A stretch of 64,000 bases of DNA from positions 1 to 64,000 of the forward strand of contig NZ_JAPDPE010000002.1 of NCBI RefSeq assembly GCF_026283955.1, given 5' to 3'. The position numbers and the translations under genes are program-made. The notes beneath the pieces are model-generated. The model saw only the letters and a program-made list of their open reading frames with translations. It had not been told where the DNA came from and did no database searches. This DNA comes from Dyella silvatica. Lineage in GTDB: Bacteria; Pseudomonadota; Gammaproteobacteria; Xanthomonadales; Rhodanobacteraceae. Shown here piece after piece: positions 28,091 through 47,716 of this stretch (its first letter is position 1; every line of letters begins with the position of its first letter).

Positions 28091-28843
28091 TTACTTCGCC
28101 GTCCGCTCGCGACGGCCTTCACCGCCCTCGCGACGCGAATCACCACGACGACCTTCGCCACCTTCGCGGCGCGGCTGCGATTGCTCGTCTTTCGACTCTT
28201 GGGCGGCCTGGGCCAGATCAAAGATCTCACCCTTATAGATCCACACCTTGATGCCGATGATGCCGTAGGTGGTCTTCGCCTCGGCAAAGCCGTAGTCGAT
28301 GTCGGCACGCAGCGTATGCAGCGGCACGCGACCTTCGCGGCTCCATTCAGAACGAGCGATCTCGGCACCGTTCAGGCGGCCGGAGACGTTGATTTTGATA
28401 CCCAGTGCACCGAGGCGCATCGCGTTGCCGACCGAGCGCTTCATGGCGCGGCGGAACATGATGCGACGCTCGAGCTGCTGCGCGATCGACTCGGCAACCA
28501 GCTGCGCGTCAAGCTCGGGCTTGCGCACTTCGCTGACATTGATGTGCGCCGGAACGCCCATCAGCTGGCTGACTTCCTTGCGCAGCTTCTCGATATCCTC
28601 ACCTTTCTTGCCGATCACCACGCCCGGACGGGCGGTGTGAATCGTCACGCGTGCGGTTTTAGCCGGACGCTCGATCAGGATTTTCGAGATGCCAGCCTGG
28701 GCTAGCTTCTTGCGCAGCATTTCACGGACTTTCAAATCGGCCGCGAGATACTTGGCGTAATCGCCCTTATTGGCGTACCACTTCGAGTTCCAGTCCTTGG
28801 CAATGCCGAGGCGGATACCGGTGGGATGAACTTTATGACCCAT
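28091..28843 (-). CDS. rpsC: 30S ribosomal protein S3
   Basis: S3 (250 aa) forms part of the mRNA entry tunnel and helicase. It starts [18 protein letters not shown], has a KH domain ([18 protein letters not shown]) and the S3 C domain ([13 protein letters not shown]). The C-terminal tail, about 30 residues, is rich in Arg, Gly and Glu with a repeated RREGGEGRR, longer than the E. coli protein (233 aa). Confidence 0.98.
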   Translation of the reverse strand: MGHKVHPTGIRLGIAKDWNSKWYANKGDYAKYLAADLKVREMLRKKLAQAGISKILIERPAKTARVTIHTARPGVVIGKKGEDIEKLRKEVSQLMGVPAHINVSEVRKPELDAQLVAESIAQQLERRIMFRRAMKRSVGNAMRLGALGIKINVSGRLNGAEIARSEWSREGRVPLHTLRADIDYGFAEAKTTYGIIGIKVWIYKGEIFDLAQAAQESKDEQSQPRREGGEGRRGDSRREGGEGRRERTAK

Positions 28844-28858
28844 CGTCTACGTCCCCAG

Positions 28859-29173
28859 TCAGTTGCCAACAACCACAGTGATGTGGCTGGTGCGCTTCAA
28901 AATGCGGGCGTACATGCGCTTCATGGCCGGACCTTCATCCACGAAGATGCTCGAGACCTTCAGCTCGTCGACGTCAGCGCCGAGATTGTTCTCGGCGTTG
29001 GCAACGGCTGACAGCAGTACCTTGCGAACAAGGAGTGCAGCCTTCTTGTTGGTGAATTGGAGCACGTCGCTGGCGCGGCCCACGGGTAATCCGCGAACCA
29101 GGTCAGCAACCAGGCGTGCCTTCTGCGCCGAAATGCGGGCGCTGCGCAGGATCGCTTTGGCTTCAGTGCTCAT
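28859..29173 (-). CDS. rplV: 50S ribosomal protein L22
   Basis: L22 (104 aa) reaches into the exit tunnel with its beta-hairpin, where some macrolide-resistance changes occur. It starts [21 protein letters not shown]; the hairpin region ([19 protein letters not shown]) looks normal. The ATG overlaps the rpsS stop by one base. Confidence 0.98.
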   Translation of the reverse strand: MSTEAKAILRSARISAQKARLVADLVRGLPVGRASDVLQFTNKKAALLVRKVLLSAVANAENNLGADVDELKVSSIFVDEGPAMKRMYARILKRTSHITVVVGN

Positions 29174-29445
29174 CACTTGCCCTTCTTATCGCCGCCATGG
29201 CCCTTGAAAGTACGCGTCACTGCGAATTCGCCGAGCTTGTGCCCGACCATATTCTCGTTGACGAGTACCGGCACGTGCTGGCGACCGTTGTGGATGGCGA
29301 TGGTCAACCCAACCATTTCTGGCAGGATCATGGAACGACGCGACCAGGTTTTGATCGGACGCTTGTTATTAGTGGAAACCGCAGCTTCCACCTTCTTCAC
29401 GAGGTGAAGGTCGACGAACGGACCTTTCTTTAAAGAACGCGGCAT
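29173..29445 (-). CDS. rpsS: 30S ribosomal protein S19
   Basis: S19 (90 aa) sits in the 30S head beside S13. It starts [19 protein letters not shown] and contains [16 protein letters not shown]. Overlaps rplV at its stop codon. Confidence 0.98.
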   Translation of the reverse strand: MPRSLKKGPFVDLHLVKKVEAAVSTNNKRPIKTWSRRSMILPEMVGLTIAIHNGRQHVPVLVNENMVGHKLGEFAVTRTFKGHGGDKKGK

Positions 29446-29457
29446 GTCGGTTTCCGG

Positions 29458-30279
29458 TTATTTGCGACGACGCACAATGAACTGCTGTGTGCGCTTGTTG
29501 TTACGGGTCTTGTAGCCCTTGGCCGGCGTGCCCCATGGGCTAACCGGGTGACGGCCACCAGAAGTCTTGCCTTCACCACCACCATGCGGGTGATCGACCG
29601 GGTTCATCACCACACCGCGAACGGTGGGACGAATACCCAGCCAACGCTTGGCGCCGGCTTTGCCGAGCTTCTTCAGGCTGTGCTCGCTGTTGCCGACTTC
29701 ACCGATGGTGGCGCGGCAATCAACGGGTACGCGACGCATTTCGCCGGAGCGAAGACGCAGCGTGGCATAACCGGTTTCACGAGCAACCAACTGCACGGAA
29801 GCGCCGGCACTGCGAGCAATCTGCGCGCCCTTGCCCGGCTTCATCTCGATGCAATGAATCGTGCTGCCGACCGGGATGTTACGCAGCGGCAGGCAGTTAC
29901 CGGCCTTGATCGGCGCATCGGTGCCGGAGACCAGACGATCGCCCACCTGCACGCCCTTGGGCGCGATGATGTAACGACGCTCACCGTCGGCATAGCACAG
30001 CAGTGCGATGTGTGCGGTGCGATTCGGATCGTACTCGATACGCTCGACCTTGGCTGCGATGCTTTCCTTATCGCGCTTGAAGTCGATGATGCGGTAACGC
30101 TGCTTATGACCGCCGCCCTGGTGGCGAACGGTGATACGACCGTAATGATTGCGACCACCGGTTTTGGACTGCGATTCGGTCAACGCCGCGAACGGCGCGC
30201 CCTTATGCAGGCCCGGCGTACGTACGCTAACTGCGTCACGGCGCCCGGGGGAGGTCGGTTTGTGGGTAATTAATGCCAT
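29458..30279 (-). CDS. rplB: 50S ribosomal protein L2
   Basis: L2 (273 aa) is needed for subunit joining and peptidyl transfer. It contains the conserved [17 protein letters not shown], and [20 protein letters not shown] carrying the functionally important His. Normal length. Between rplW and rpsS. Confidence 0.98.
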   Translation of the reverse strand: MALITHKPTSPGRRDAVSVRTPGLHKGAPFAALTESQSKTGGRNHYGRITVRHQGGGHKQRYRIIDFKRDKESIAAKVERIEYDPNRTAHIALLCYADGERRYIIAPKGVQVGDRLVSGTDAPIKAGNCLPLRNIPVGSTIHCIEMKPGKGAQIARSAGASVQLVARETGYATLRLRSGEMRRVPVDCRATIGEVGNSEHSLKKLGKAGAKRWLGIRPTVRGVVMNPVDHPHGGGEGKTSGGRHPVSPWGTPAKGYKTRNNKRTQQFIVRRRK

Positions 30280-30296
30280 CTCACAGAACTCCTAGC

Positions 30297-30590
30297 TCAG
30301 GCTTTGGCTGACACGTCGATGGTCTGACCATCGGCAAGTCGAACGTAGGCCTTGCGCTTGCCCTGGCGATTGCCAGCGCGGAAACGGAAGGACTTGACCT
30401 TACCCTTGGCGTTGACGAGGTTCACCTGCTCGACTTTAACGTCGAACATCTGCTCCACCGCCGCGCGGACATCGGCCTTGGTTGCTTCGGGGGCCACCAC
30501 AAATACGTACTGGTTGCTCGCTGCGAGGCGAGCCGCCTTTTCGGAAATGTGCGGCGCACGCAGCGTGTTTAGAATGCGTTCGTTGCTCAT
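30297..30590 (-). CDS. rplW: 50S ribosomal protein L23
   Basis: L23 (97 aa) lies at the tunnel exit and is the docking site for trigger factor and SRP. It starts [19 protein letters not shown]; this ATG overlaps the rplD stop as ATGA, which decides against a start three codons upstream. The C-terminal basic segment ([15 protein letters not shown]) is typical. Confidence 0.97.
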   Translation of the reverse strand: MSNERILNTLRAPHISEKAARLAASNQYVFVVAPEATKADVRAAVEQMFDVKVEQVNLVNAKGKVKSFRFRAGNRQGKRKAYVRLADGQTIDVSAKA

Positions 30591-31189
30591 GCCAACCACT
30601 CCTCAACCTTCTTGACGGCCTCGACGGTCATCACGACGTGATCGGAGCCCACCAGGCTGACCGGGTTCAGTGCCATGACGTCGAGCACATGAATGTAGGG
30701 AATGTTGCGAGCGGCCAGGAACACTGCCTCAGAGGCGTCTTCCGAAACCAGCAGCACACGGCCCGACACTTGCAGCTCAGCCAGCTTGGCAACCATCGAC
30801 TTGGTCTTCGGAGTATTGATGCCGAAGCTCTCGACAATCTTCAGACGGTCCTGACGCGCCAACTCCGAGAAAATGGAGCGGATCGCGACACGGTAGGCCT
30901 TACGGTTGACTTTTTGCTCGAAGCTACGCGGCTTGGCTGCAAACGTGCGACCACCACCGACAAAGATCGGGGCACGATAGTCACCGTGACGAGCGCCACC
31001 GCCCTTCTGCTTCTTGAATTTTTTGGTAGTACCCGACATCTCACCGCGTGACAGCTGCGCTTTAGTACCGGCGCGACCGCCAGCCTGATAAGCGACAACC
31101 ACCTGGTGGACCAGGGCTTGCTTGAACTCGCCGCCGAACACTTCGTCCGACACGGTGAGCGGCTTGGCGCCAATGACATTCAGTTCCAT
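30587..31189 (-). CDS. rplD: 50S ribosomal protein L4
   Basis: L4 (200 aa) lines the exit tunnel and in E. coli represses the S10 operon through the leader RNA. It starts [18 protein letters not shown], has the tunnel loop ([20 protein letters not shown]) and ends [15 protein letters not shown]. Whether L4 controls the leader upstream of rpsJ here is not shown. Confidence 0.97.
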   Translation of the reverse strand: MELNVIGAKPLTVSDEVFGGEFKQALVHQVVVAYQAGGRAGTKAQLSRGEMSGTTKKFKKQKGGGARHGDYRAPIFVGGGRTFAAKPRSFEQKVNRKAYRVAIRSIFSELARQDRLKIVESFGINTPKTKSMVAKLAELQVSGRVLLVSEDASEAVFLAARNIPYIHVLDVMALNPVSLVGSDHVVMTVEAVKKVEEWLA

Positions 31190-31200
31190 GGCGTCTCTCC

Positions 31201-31842
31201 TCAACCCTTGGTGGTCGGGCGGATGATGACGTCGCCACCGGTAGCACCCGGTATCGCGCCCTTCACGGCGATCAGGTGACGCTCGGCGTCGACCTTGACC
31301 ACTTCCAGACCTTGCTGCGTACGATTCACCGCGCCCATGTGACCCGACATTTTCTTACCTGGGAACACACGACCTGGGGTTTGACGCTGACCGATAGAAC
31401 CCGGCGCGCGATGCGACAACGAGTTACCGTGCGTGGCGTCGCCCATTTTGAAATGGTGGCGCTTGATGGTGCCCTGGAAGCCCTTACCCTTGCTGACGCC
31501 TGCGACGTCAACCATCTGGCCGGCCTGGAACACATCGTCGGCCTTGATTTCGGCGCCCACGGTGTACTTGCCCAGGTCGTCCGCGGAAACGCGGAACTCC
31601 CAAAGACCACGACCCGGCTCAACTTTCGCCTTGGCGTAATGACCTTTCAGCGGCTGGGTCAGCAGACTGGCGCGCTTGACGCCTGCTGCAACCTGCACAG
31701 CGCTGTAACCGTCGTTATCTTCCGTCTTCAGCTGCGTAACGCGATTCGGGGTGGCTTCAATCAGCGTCACCGGAATCGAGCGTCCGTCTTCAGTGAAGAG
31801 TCGGCTCATGCCGCATTTGCGGCCAACTAGTCCGATACTCAT
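31201..31842 (-). CDS. rplC: 50S ribosomal protein L3
   Basis: L3 (213 aa) is an early assembly protein reaching towards the peptidyl transferase centre. It starts [19 protein letters not shown] and contains [15 protein letters not shown] and [18 protein letters not shown], including the Gln methylated by PrmB in E. coli. The internal ATG is chosen; the frame opens eight codons earlier. Confidence 0.98.
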   Translation of the reverse strand: MSIGLVGRKCGMSRLFTEDGRSIPVTLIEATPNRVTQLKTEDNDGYSAVQVAAGVKRASLLTQPLKGHYAKAKVEPGRGLWEFRVSADDLGKYTVGAEIKADDVFQAGQMVDVAGVSKGKGFQGTIKRHHFKMGDATHGNSLSHRAPGSIGQRQTPGRVFPGKKMSGHMGAVNRTQQGLEVVKVDAERHLIAVKGAIPGATGGDVIIRPTTKG

Positions 31843-31862
31843 ATTCGTATCCTGTCTATCGC

Positions 31863-32174
31863 TCAACCGAGCTTGATCTGAACATCTACGCCAGCGGCGA
31901 GATCAAGCTTCATGAGCGCGTCCACGGTTTTGTCGTTGGGATCAACGATATCGAGCACTCGCTTGTGCGTACGTGTTTCGTACTGATCGCGAGCATCCTT
32001 GTCGACGTGCGGCGACGTAAGAATGGTGTAACGCTCGATCTTTGTCGGGAGCGGAATCGGGCCGAGAACCGTAGCGCCAGTGCGCTTAGCCGTCTCGACG
32101 ATCTCGCTGGCCGAACGGTCGATCAGACGATGATCGAACGCCTTGAGCCGAATGCGAATTTTTTGGTTCGCCAT
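31863..32174 (-). CDS. rpsJ: 30S ribosomal protein S10 / NusE
   Basis: S10 (103 aa) is a 30S head protein and, as NusE, binds NusB and NusG in antitermination and transcription-translation coupling. It starts [19 protein letters not shown] and contains [15 protein letters not shown]. First gene of the S10 operon, about 170 nt downstream of a predicted promoter. Confidence 0.98.
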   Translation of the reverse strand: MANQKIRIRLKAFDHRLIDRSASEIVETAKRTGATVLGPIPLPTKIERYTILTSPHVDKDARDQYETRTHKRVLDIVDPNDKTVDALMKLDLAAGVDVQIKLG

Positions 32175-32319
32175 AACCGTGTCCTATTGTCGAAAGAACA
32201 AACTGTGAATCGAGATGGCTTCTCACCAACTCGCACAACCTAATTACCACTACTACACCATCAACCAGGCCGACCGCCGGGGCGAGTAACTCACCGTAAA
32301 GATCGACCCTAAAAGACCA

Positions 32320-32343
32320 GGCAGACCGAGTAATCGGTCTGCC
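32320..32343 (-). promoter_or_regulatory. 5'-terminal hairpin of the S10 operon leader
   Basis: A perfect 10-bp stem (GGCAGACCGA / TCGGTCTGCC, loop TTAC on the transcribed strand) begins about 5 nt after the predicted transcription start. The 3' arm plus the next T (TCGGTCTGCCT) is identical to the hairpin at the same place in the str operon leader. Confidence 0.75.
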
Positions 32344-32353
32344 CAGACAGAAA

Positions 32354-32382
32354 AGTATAAAATGCGCAAATGCAAAGGTCAA
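32354..32382 (-). promoter_or_regulatory. sigma-70 promoter of the S10 operon
   Basis: Minus-strand TTGACC, 17-bp spacer, TATACT (each 5/6 to consensus). The predicted start is near 32347, giving a leader of about 173 nt before rpsJ. The rest of the 534-bp tuf-rpsJ gap holds the tuf terminator; 32383-32630 shows nothing else I can support. Confidence 0.8.
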
Positions 32383-32630
32383 CAGAGCCTGCGACCCTGC
32401 CACCTAAGTATTCCCGCAACATCCATGTCTTGCGAACTCGAAGCACAATCCGTGCACCTCATTTCGCGGTAAATCGAACGACACAATGGGCCGCCCGACT
32501 AAAGATAACTTGTCGACTATAACCTAACGGTAATAAAAAGGGAAGCGATTGGCGCCAACATCACCACCTCGCTTACCACACGGGCTCTGTAGCGCCTGTA
32601 TTTGGGCTCGAGCTCATTCAAAAATCGCAT

Positions 32631-32666
32631 AAAAAGAAAGGGCGAAAGCTTTCGCTTTCGCCCTTT
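32631..32666 (-). terminator. intrinsic terminator of the str operon (after tuf)
   Basis: A perfect 13-bp stem (AAAGGGCGAAAGC and its complement) with a GAAA loop on the minus strand is followed by CTTTTT. It starts about 40 bases after the tuf stop and separates str from S10 transcription. Confidence 0.95.
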
Positions 32667-32708
32667 GCATAGGCAATCCGCTTAGCGAATTGCTTTATCT
32701 CTTACCGC

Positions 32709-33899
32709 TTACTTGATGACTTTCGCCACCACGCCGGCGCCGACCGTGCGGCCACCTTCGCGAATAGCAAAGCGCAAGCCTTCGTCCATCGCGATCGGGT
32801 GAATCAAGCTCACCGTCATCTTCACGTTGTCACCCGGCATCACCATTTCCACGCCTTCCGGCAACTCGCAAGCGCCAGTCACGTCGGTGGTGCGGAAGTA
32901 GAACTGCGGACGGTAGCCCTTGAAGAACGGCGTATGACGGCCACCCTCGTCTTTCGACAGCACATACACTTCGGCCTCGAAGTCGGTGTGCGGCTTGATC
33001 GAACCCGGCTTGGCCAAGACCTGGCCGCGCTGCACGTCGTCACGCTTCAGGCCACGAACCAGCAGACCGGCGTTGTCGCCTGCCATACCCTGGTCCAGCA
33101 GCTTGCGGAACATTTCGATACCGGTAACGGTGGTCTTCTGGGTATCACGGATACCGACCACTTCGACTTCGTCACCGACCTTGATCACGCCGCATTCAAT
33201 ACGACCGGTGACCACGGTACCGCGACCGGAGATCGAGAACACGTCCTCGACCGGCATCAAGAATGCCTTGTCGATCACGCGAACCGGCTCAGGAATGTAG
33301 CTGTCCAGCGCGTCCACCAGCTTGATGATCGCCGGCACGCCGATCTCGGACTGATCACCGTCCAGCGCCTTACGGGCCGAACCATGGATGATCGGAGTGT
33401 CGTCGCCCGGGAAGTCGTACTTGGTGAGCAATTCGCGCACTTCCATCTCGACCAGCTCGAGCAGCTCGGCGTCGTCCACCAGGTCGGCCTTGTTCAGGAA
33501 TACGACGATGTACGGCACGCCCACCTGACGCGACAGCAGAATGTGCTCGCGAGTCTGCGGCATCGGGCCGTCAGCGGCCGAGCACACCAGGATCGCGCCG
33601 TCCATCTGCGCCGCACCGGTGATCATGTTCTTCACATAGTCAGCATGGCCGGGGCAATCGACGTGGGCGTAGTGGCGGTTCGGCGACTCGTATTCCACGT
33701 GGGCGGTCGAGATCGTGATACCACGTGCCTTCTCTTCCGGCGCCGCGTCGATCTGGTCGTAACCCTTGAATTCGCCACCGAAACGCTCTGCACCGACCTT
33801 CGTCAATGCGGCGGTCAGCGTCGTCTTACCATGATCCACGTGACCAATCGTGCCGACGTTGACGTGCGGCTTGGTGCGTTCGAATTTACCCTTTGCCAT
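32709..33899 (-). CDS. tuf: elongation factor Tu, copy 1 (str operon)
   Basis: EF-Tu (396 aa) carries aminoacyl-tRNA to the ribosome. The G domain has [16 protein letters not shown] and NKADLV; domains 2 and 3 follow. It is nearly identical to the second copy at 49608-50798 except for clustered changes in domain 2. One changes the conserved Arg of GRIERG to Cys236 (GRIECG), which I align with E. coli Arg233; others are V238I, P249D, E292Q, T299S and T301K (approximate numbering, relative to copy 2). It lies 49 bases after fusA and is followed by a strong terminator. Confidence 0.97.
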   Translation of the reverse strand: MAKGKFERTKPHVNVGTIGHVDHGKTTLTAALTKVGAERFGGEFKGYDQIDAAPEEKARGITISTAHVEYESPNRHYAHVDCPGHADYVKNMITGAAQMDGAILVCSAADGPMPQTREHILLSRQVGVPYIVVFLNKADLVDDAELLELVEMEVRELLTKYDFPGDDTPIIHGSARKALDGDQSEIGVPAIIKLVDALDSYIPEPVRVIDKAFLMPVEDVFSISGRGTVVTGRIECGVIKVGDEVEVVGIRDTQKTTVTGIEMFRKLLDQGMAGDNAGLLVRGLKRDDVQRGQVLAKPGSIKPHTDFEAEVYVLSKDEGGRHTPFFKGYRPQFYFRTTDVTGACELPEGVEMVMPGDNVKMTVSLIHPIAMDEGLRFAIREGGRTVGAGVVAKVIK

Positions 33900-33948
33900 G
33901 ACTCTAAACCTCTAAAAGAACTGTGTTATTTGGAAAAAAGAGACCTTA

Positions 33949-36039
<2,091 letters not shown>

Positions 36040-36106
36040 GGTACTAACCTCGTATTGAATGCCGATTCAAACCAAGCTGGCCTAAACCAGCTGATTTAAA
36101 CCAGTC

Positions 36107-36574
36107 TTACCAGCGGTAATGCGAGAAGGCCTTGTTGGCCTCTGCCATACGATGCGTCTCTTCGCGCTTCTTGATCGCGCCACCGCGATTCTCAGAAGCT
36201 TCGAGCAGCTCGGCGGCCAGCTTGCGCGGCATCGAGGTTTCGCCACGCTTGCGAGCGGCGTCGATGACCCAGCGCATGGCCAGCGCCATACGGCGACCCG
36301 GACGCACTTCGACCGGCACCTGATAGGTGGCGCCACCGACACGGCGGGACTTCACCTCAACAGCCGGGGCGATGTTGCCCAGAGCCTTCTCGACCAGAGC
36401 CACCGGCTCGGCATTCTTTTCGCCCAGATGGCTCAGCGCACCGTAAACGATGCTCTCAGCAACCGACTTTTTACCGCTCTTCATCACCATGTTGATGAAG
36501 CGAGCGATCAGCTGGCTGCCGTGCTTGGGATCTGGCAAAACCAGACGGGCGGGATGTGAACCTTTACGCGACAT
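36107..36574 (-). CDS. rpsG: 30S ribosomal protein S7
   Basis: S7 (155 aa) nucleates assembly of the 30S head and in E. coli represses the str operon. It starts [20 protein letters not shown], where the first residue after Met differs slightly from E. coli; [20 protein letters not shown] is diagnostic. Str operon, 15 bases after rpsL. Confidence 0.98.
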   Translation of the reverse strand: MSRKGSHPARLVLPDPKHGSQLIARFINMVMKSGKKSVAESIVYGALSHLGEKNAEPVALVEKALGNIAPAVEVKSRRVGGATYQVPVEVRPGRRMALAMRWVIDAARKRGETSMPRKLAAELLEASENRGGAIKKREETHRMAEANKAFSHYRW

Positions 36575-36589
36575 ACTTGTGTCCTTCCC

Positions 36590-36967
36590 TTATTTGCTCT
36601 TCGGGCGCTTGGCGCCGTACTTGGAGCGCGATTGACGGCGCTTTGTGACGCCAGCGCAATCGAGGCTGCCACGCACTGTGTGATAACGCACACCCGGCAG
36701 ATCCTTAACGCGACCGCCGCGGATCAGCACCACCGAATGCTCTTGCAGGTTGTGACCTTCGCCACCGATGTAGCTGATGACCTCGTAACCATTGGTCAGG
36801 CGCACTTTGGCAACCTTACGCAAGGCCGAGTTCGGCTTTTTCGGGGTGGTCGTGTATACGCGCGTGCAAACGCCGCGACGCTGCGGGCTGTTTTGCAAAG
36901 CCGGCGAATCGCTCTTATAGCTCTTCGGGCTACGGGATTTGCGCACCAACTGATTGACTGTCGTCAT
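36590..36967 (-). CDS. rpsL: 30S ribosomal protein S12
   Basis: S12 (125 aa) is the decoding-site protein. It starts [19 protein letters not shown]. The two sites of classical streptomycin resistance are wild type: both Lys in [12 protein letters not shown] and Lys in [12 protein letters not shown]. The frame is open upstream through the leader, but the family start is the internal ATG. First gene of the str operon. Confidence 0.98.
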   Translation of the reverse strand: MTTVNQLVRKSRSPKSYKSDSPALQNSPQRRGVCTRVYTTTPKKPNSALRKVAKVRLTNGYEVISYIGGEGHNLQEHSVVLIRGGRVKDLPGVRYHTVRGSLDCAGVTKRRQSRSKYGAKRPKSK

Positions 36968-36993
36968 GCGAAGCTGTTCCTGAGAAACATAGA

Positions 36994-37019
36994 GGCAGAC
37001 CGAATAAACTCGGTCCACC
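36994..37019 (-). promoter_or_regulatory. 5'-terminal hairpin of the str operon leader
   Basis: On the transcribed strand GGTGGACCGA pairs over 10 bp with TCGGTCTGCC (two G-U pairs), loop GTTTAT. It begins about 5 nt after the predicted start. The 3' arm is identical to that of the S10 leader hairpin while the 5' arm differs at two positions that keep pairing through wobble. Confidence 0.72.
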
Positions 37020-37030
37020 AAGAAGCGGGA

Positions 37031-37059
37031 ATTTAACATGGGCGGCCCGCCACAGGCAA
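37031..37059 (-). promoter_or_regulatory. sigma-70 promoter of the str operon
   Basis: Minus-strand TTGCCT, 17-bp spacer, TTAAAT (each 4/6). The predicted start near 37024 gives a leader of about 57 nt before rpsL. I see no terminator between rpoC and this promoter, so readthrough from rpoBC is possible. Confidence 0.6.
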
Positions 37060-37145
37060 GCCAGAGCCCAGCCATCCATGACCCGAACACGAGGCGCATC
37101 CCTGCACCTCATTTCGTATGTTAGAGAGCAAGCACCTTTGAGGGC

Positions 37146-45515
<8,370 letters not shown>

Positions 45516-45553
45516 GGTGTTACCGCCTCGGGGTCGTCGGTGTATTCATTTAA

Positions 45554-45581
45554 GAGAATCGAAAATCGAGAATCGAGAATC
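45554..45581. repeat. heptad tandem repeat in the rplL-rpoB spacer
   Basis: Four 7-bp units read gagaatc, gaaaatc, gagaatc, gagaatc. The pattern resembles low-complexity heptads scattered between genes in Xanthomonadales genomes, and it shares the 7-bp period of the array at 58604. Confidence 0.75.
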
Positions 45582-45655
45582 GCCAGAGCTGCGGATGACG
45601 CGCTGCGGGTCATTCCCTATTCGCCATTTTCCACTCCCAACTTTCTGAACAGGCA

Positions 45656-45683
45656 AAGCCCGGGGGTTTACACCCCCAGGCTT
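45656..45683 (-). promoter_or_regulatory. hairpin after rplL, possible attenuator or processing site
   Basis: A 12-bp stem (AAGCCTGGGGGT pairing with ACCCCCGGGCTT, one G-U) with loop GTAA lies about 41 bases after the rplL stop. No T-run follows. In E. coli the same gap holds a partial terminator and an RNase III site that lower rpoBC expression relative to rplJL; a similar role is plausible. Confidence 0.6.
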
Positions 45684-45724
45684 GCTTGACGCTAGAGCAA
45701 ACTAACGGCGCGCAAGGGCGCCAA

Positions 45725-46096
45725 TTACTTCAGCTCAACCTTAGCGCCGGCGGCTTCCAGATCCTTCTTGAACTTCTCGGCGTCTTCCTTCGAAGCGCCT
45801 TCCTTCACGACGCCACCGGCCTCGGTGAGGTCTTTGGCTTCTTTCAGGCCCAGGCCGGTGATGGCGCGGACAACTTTGATGACTTCGACTTTCTTCTCGC
45901 CAGCCGAGGTCAGAACGACGTTGAATTCGGTCTGAGCTTCAGCAGCCGGAGCAGCAGCAGCGGCCGGACCGGCCACAGCCACCGGAGCGGCAGCGGAAAC
46001 GCCAAACTTTTCTTCGAACGCCTTGACCAGCTCCATCACCTCGATGAGGGACTTGGTGGCAATCGCTTCGATGATCTGATCGTTGCTAAGGGACAT
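45725..46096 (-). CDS. rplL: 50S ribosomal protein L7/L12
   Basis: L7/L12 (123 aa) is the multi-copy stalk protein that recruits translation GTPases. An N-terminal dimerisation domain ([20 protein letters not shown]), an Ala/Pro hinge ([13 protein letters not shown]) and the C-terminal factor-binding domain ([20 protein letters not shown]) are clear. Between rplJ and rpoB. Confidence 0.98.
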   Translation of the reverse strand: MSLSNDQIIEAIATKSLIEVMELVKAFEEKFGVSAAAPVAVAGPAAAAAPAAEAQTEFNVVLTSAGEKKVEVIKVVRAITGLGLKEAKDLTEAGGVVKEGASKEDAEKFKKDLEAAGAKVELK

Positions 46097-46164
46097 TGCG
46101 ATAACTCCTGGTAGACGACTTACGTCTTAAATAATGTTTACGAGTTGCCGAGGGTCTGTGGCCG

Positions 46165-46692
46165 TCAGGCCGCCTGCTTCTGCTCGCCGACTTTGCTGAT
46201 GACACGACCCAGCTGAGTAGCTGGCTCTGCCAAAACGCGGACGAGCATGGTGGCGGGCTGTGCGAGCAGGCCGGCAAACATCGCCAGAGCCTGGTCACGG
46301 GTCGGCAAGGAGGCCAGCACGTCAACGTGCGAAGCCGGATACACCTGCCCACCGATAGCCACAAGTTTGGCTTTCAGTTTGTCGTTGCCTTTGGCGAATT
46401 CCTTCACCAGTCGACCGGCGGCACCCGGATCTTCAACCGAAAAGGCATACAGCAGCGGGCCGACCAACTGGTCGGCTGCGCTCACGTAATCGGTGCCTTC
46501 CACGGCGCGACGAACAAGCGTGTTCTTCGCAACCTTCAGGAAAACGCCCGACTCACGTGCCTTTTTACGCAACTCGGTGAGCTGCGCAACGGTAAGACCC
46601 GCATACTCGGCGGCGACCAGCGAATGGGCCTTGGCAGCCACGTCCGCCAGTTCGGCAACGACCTCTTTCTTTTGCGCAAGATTGAGCGCCAT
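46165..46692 (-). CDS. rplJ: 50S ribosomal protein L10
   Basis: L10 (175 aa) anchors L7/L12 dimers to the 50S stalk base and in many bacteria represses its own mRNA leader. It starts [19 protein letters not shown] and ends with the stalk helix that binds L7/L12. Preceded by a 313-bp leader region. Confidence 0.97.
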   Translation of the reverse strand: MALNLAQKKEVVAELADVAAKAHSLVAAEYAGLTVAQLTELRKKARESGVFLKVAKNTLVRRAVEGTDYVSAADQLVGPLLYAFSVEDPGAAGRLVKEFAKGNDKLKAKLVAIGGQVYPASHVDVLASLPTRDQALAMFAGLLAQPATMLVRVLAEPATQLGRVISKVGEQKQAA

Positions 46693-47005
46693 TGCTTATC
46701 TCCGAACTCGAATCGCGATGTGCTCCTCACACCGTGACCCGGAAGCGTTACCGGATCAGCATCCTGCCGATCCGCCGGCATCATGTGATGCCGCCTTGGT
46801 GGCCGTTCCAGGAAAACCTGTTCGGGCGTCACCATCTGCGCAGGCCGGGGTTTTCATACAGCGAAACCATCGATTAAGAGGATTGAGCCAATCGCGCCCG
46901 CCCCTCGCCTGCGGTCTTTGACGGCTGCCCTCTGTTCTTTGCAGAAACCGGGGCTGCCCTCAAAAACTGCCTGCGCGGGCTCATGGCCCACGCAGGACTT
47001 GATTC
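46693..47005 (-). promoter_or_regulatory. rplJ leader region (putative L10-responsive leader)
   Basis: This 313-bp gap holds the hairpin/T-run at 46961-46996 near rplA and, closer to rplJ, further self-complementary sequence (ggcatcatgtgatgcc). Many bacteria have an L10(L12)4-binding leader here. I cannot fold the RNA, could not identify a separate rplJ promoter, and see no ORF. Confidence 0.5.
46961..46996 (-). terminator. terminator-like hairpin between rplA and rplJ
   Basis: An 11-bp stem (CCTGCGTGGGC / GCCCGCGCAGG, one G-U pair, loop CATGA) begins 10 bases after the rplA stop and is followed by CAGTTTTTG. It fits an intrinsic terminator or attenuator controlling flow from rplKA into rplJL-rpoBC. 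Confidence 0.7.
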
Positions 47006-47713
47006 TTACTTGGCCGAAGTAGTCAGGGTCGAGGTATCGACCGGGACGCCTACGCCCATGGTGCTGGACAATGCAATCTTCTGCAGGTACTGACCCTTGG
47101 CCGTGGCCGGCTTGGCCTTCAGCAAGTCGGCAACCAGCGCATTCAAGTTATCGGCGAGCTGGGCAGCGTCGAAGCTGGCCTTGCCGATGGTGGCGTGGAT
47201 GATGCCGGCCTTGTCGTTGCGGAATTTCACCTGACCCGCTTTGGCATTCTTCACGGCAGTAGCCACATCAGCGGTGACCGAGCCGTCTTTCGGGTTCGGC
47301 ATCAAACCGCGCGGACCCAGCAGCTGACCGAGCTTACCGACCACGCGCATCGCGTCCGGCGTAGCAATCACGCGACCGAAGTCGAGGTCGCCAGCCTGCA
47401 TACGCTCAGCCAGATCGTCCATACCCACTGCATCAGCACCGGCAGCCTTGGCAGCTTCGGCCTTTTCACCAGCCGGTACGAACACAGCGACCTTGACGGT
47501 CTTGCCGGTGCCGTGCGGCAGCAGCGAGGAGCCACGCACGCCCTGATCGGACTTCTTCGCGTCGATACCCAAACGCACAGCCACGTCCACCGATTCGGCA
47601 AACTTCGCTTTGGCGTTGTCCTTGACGATTTTCAGAGCTTCTTCCAGACCGTAAAACTTGCCTGGCTGCACAGCGGCCTGAGCCACTTTCAAACGCTTTG
47701 TGAGCTTTGCCAT
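47006..47713 (-). CDS. rplA: 50S ribosomal protein L1
   Basis: L1 (235 aa) forms the mobile stalk that helps release deacylated tRNA, and represses rplKA in E. coli. It starts [19 protein letters not shown] and has the hallmark [18 protein letters not shown]. Three bases after rplK. Confidence 0.98.
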   Translation of the reverse strand: MAKLTKRLKVAQAAVQPGKFYGLEEALKIVKDNAKAKFAESVDVAVRLGIDAKKSDQGVRGSSLLPHGTGKTVKVAVFVPAGEKAEAAKAAGADAVGMDDLAERMQAGDLDFGRVIATPDAMRVVGKLGQLLGPRGLMPNPKDGSVTADVATAVKNAKAGQVKFRNDKAGIIHATIGKASFDAAQLADNLNALVADLLKAKPATAKGQYLQKIALSSTMGVGVPVDTSTLTTSAK

Positions 47714-47716
47714 GTC

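Noticed and set aside
32500-32580. A second promoter in the tuf-rpsJ gap (TTATAG-like -10).
   Set aside because: No -35 at acceptable spacing; the TTGACC-17-TATACT promoter nearby is far better.
36590-37099. N-terminally extended rpsL frame (169 aa).
   Set aside because: S12 homology starts exactly at MTTVNQLV; the extension overlaps the promoter and leader hairpin.
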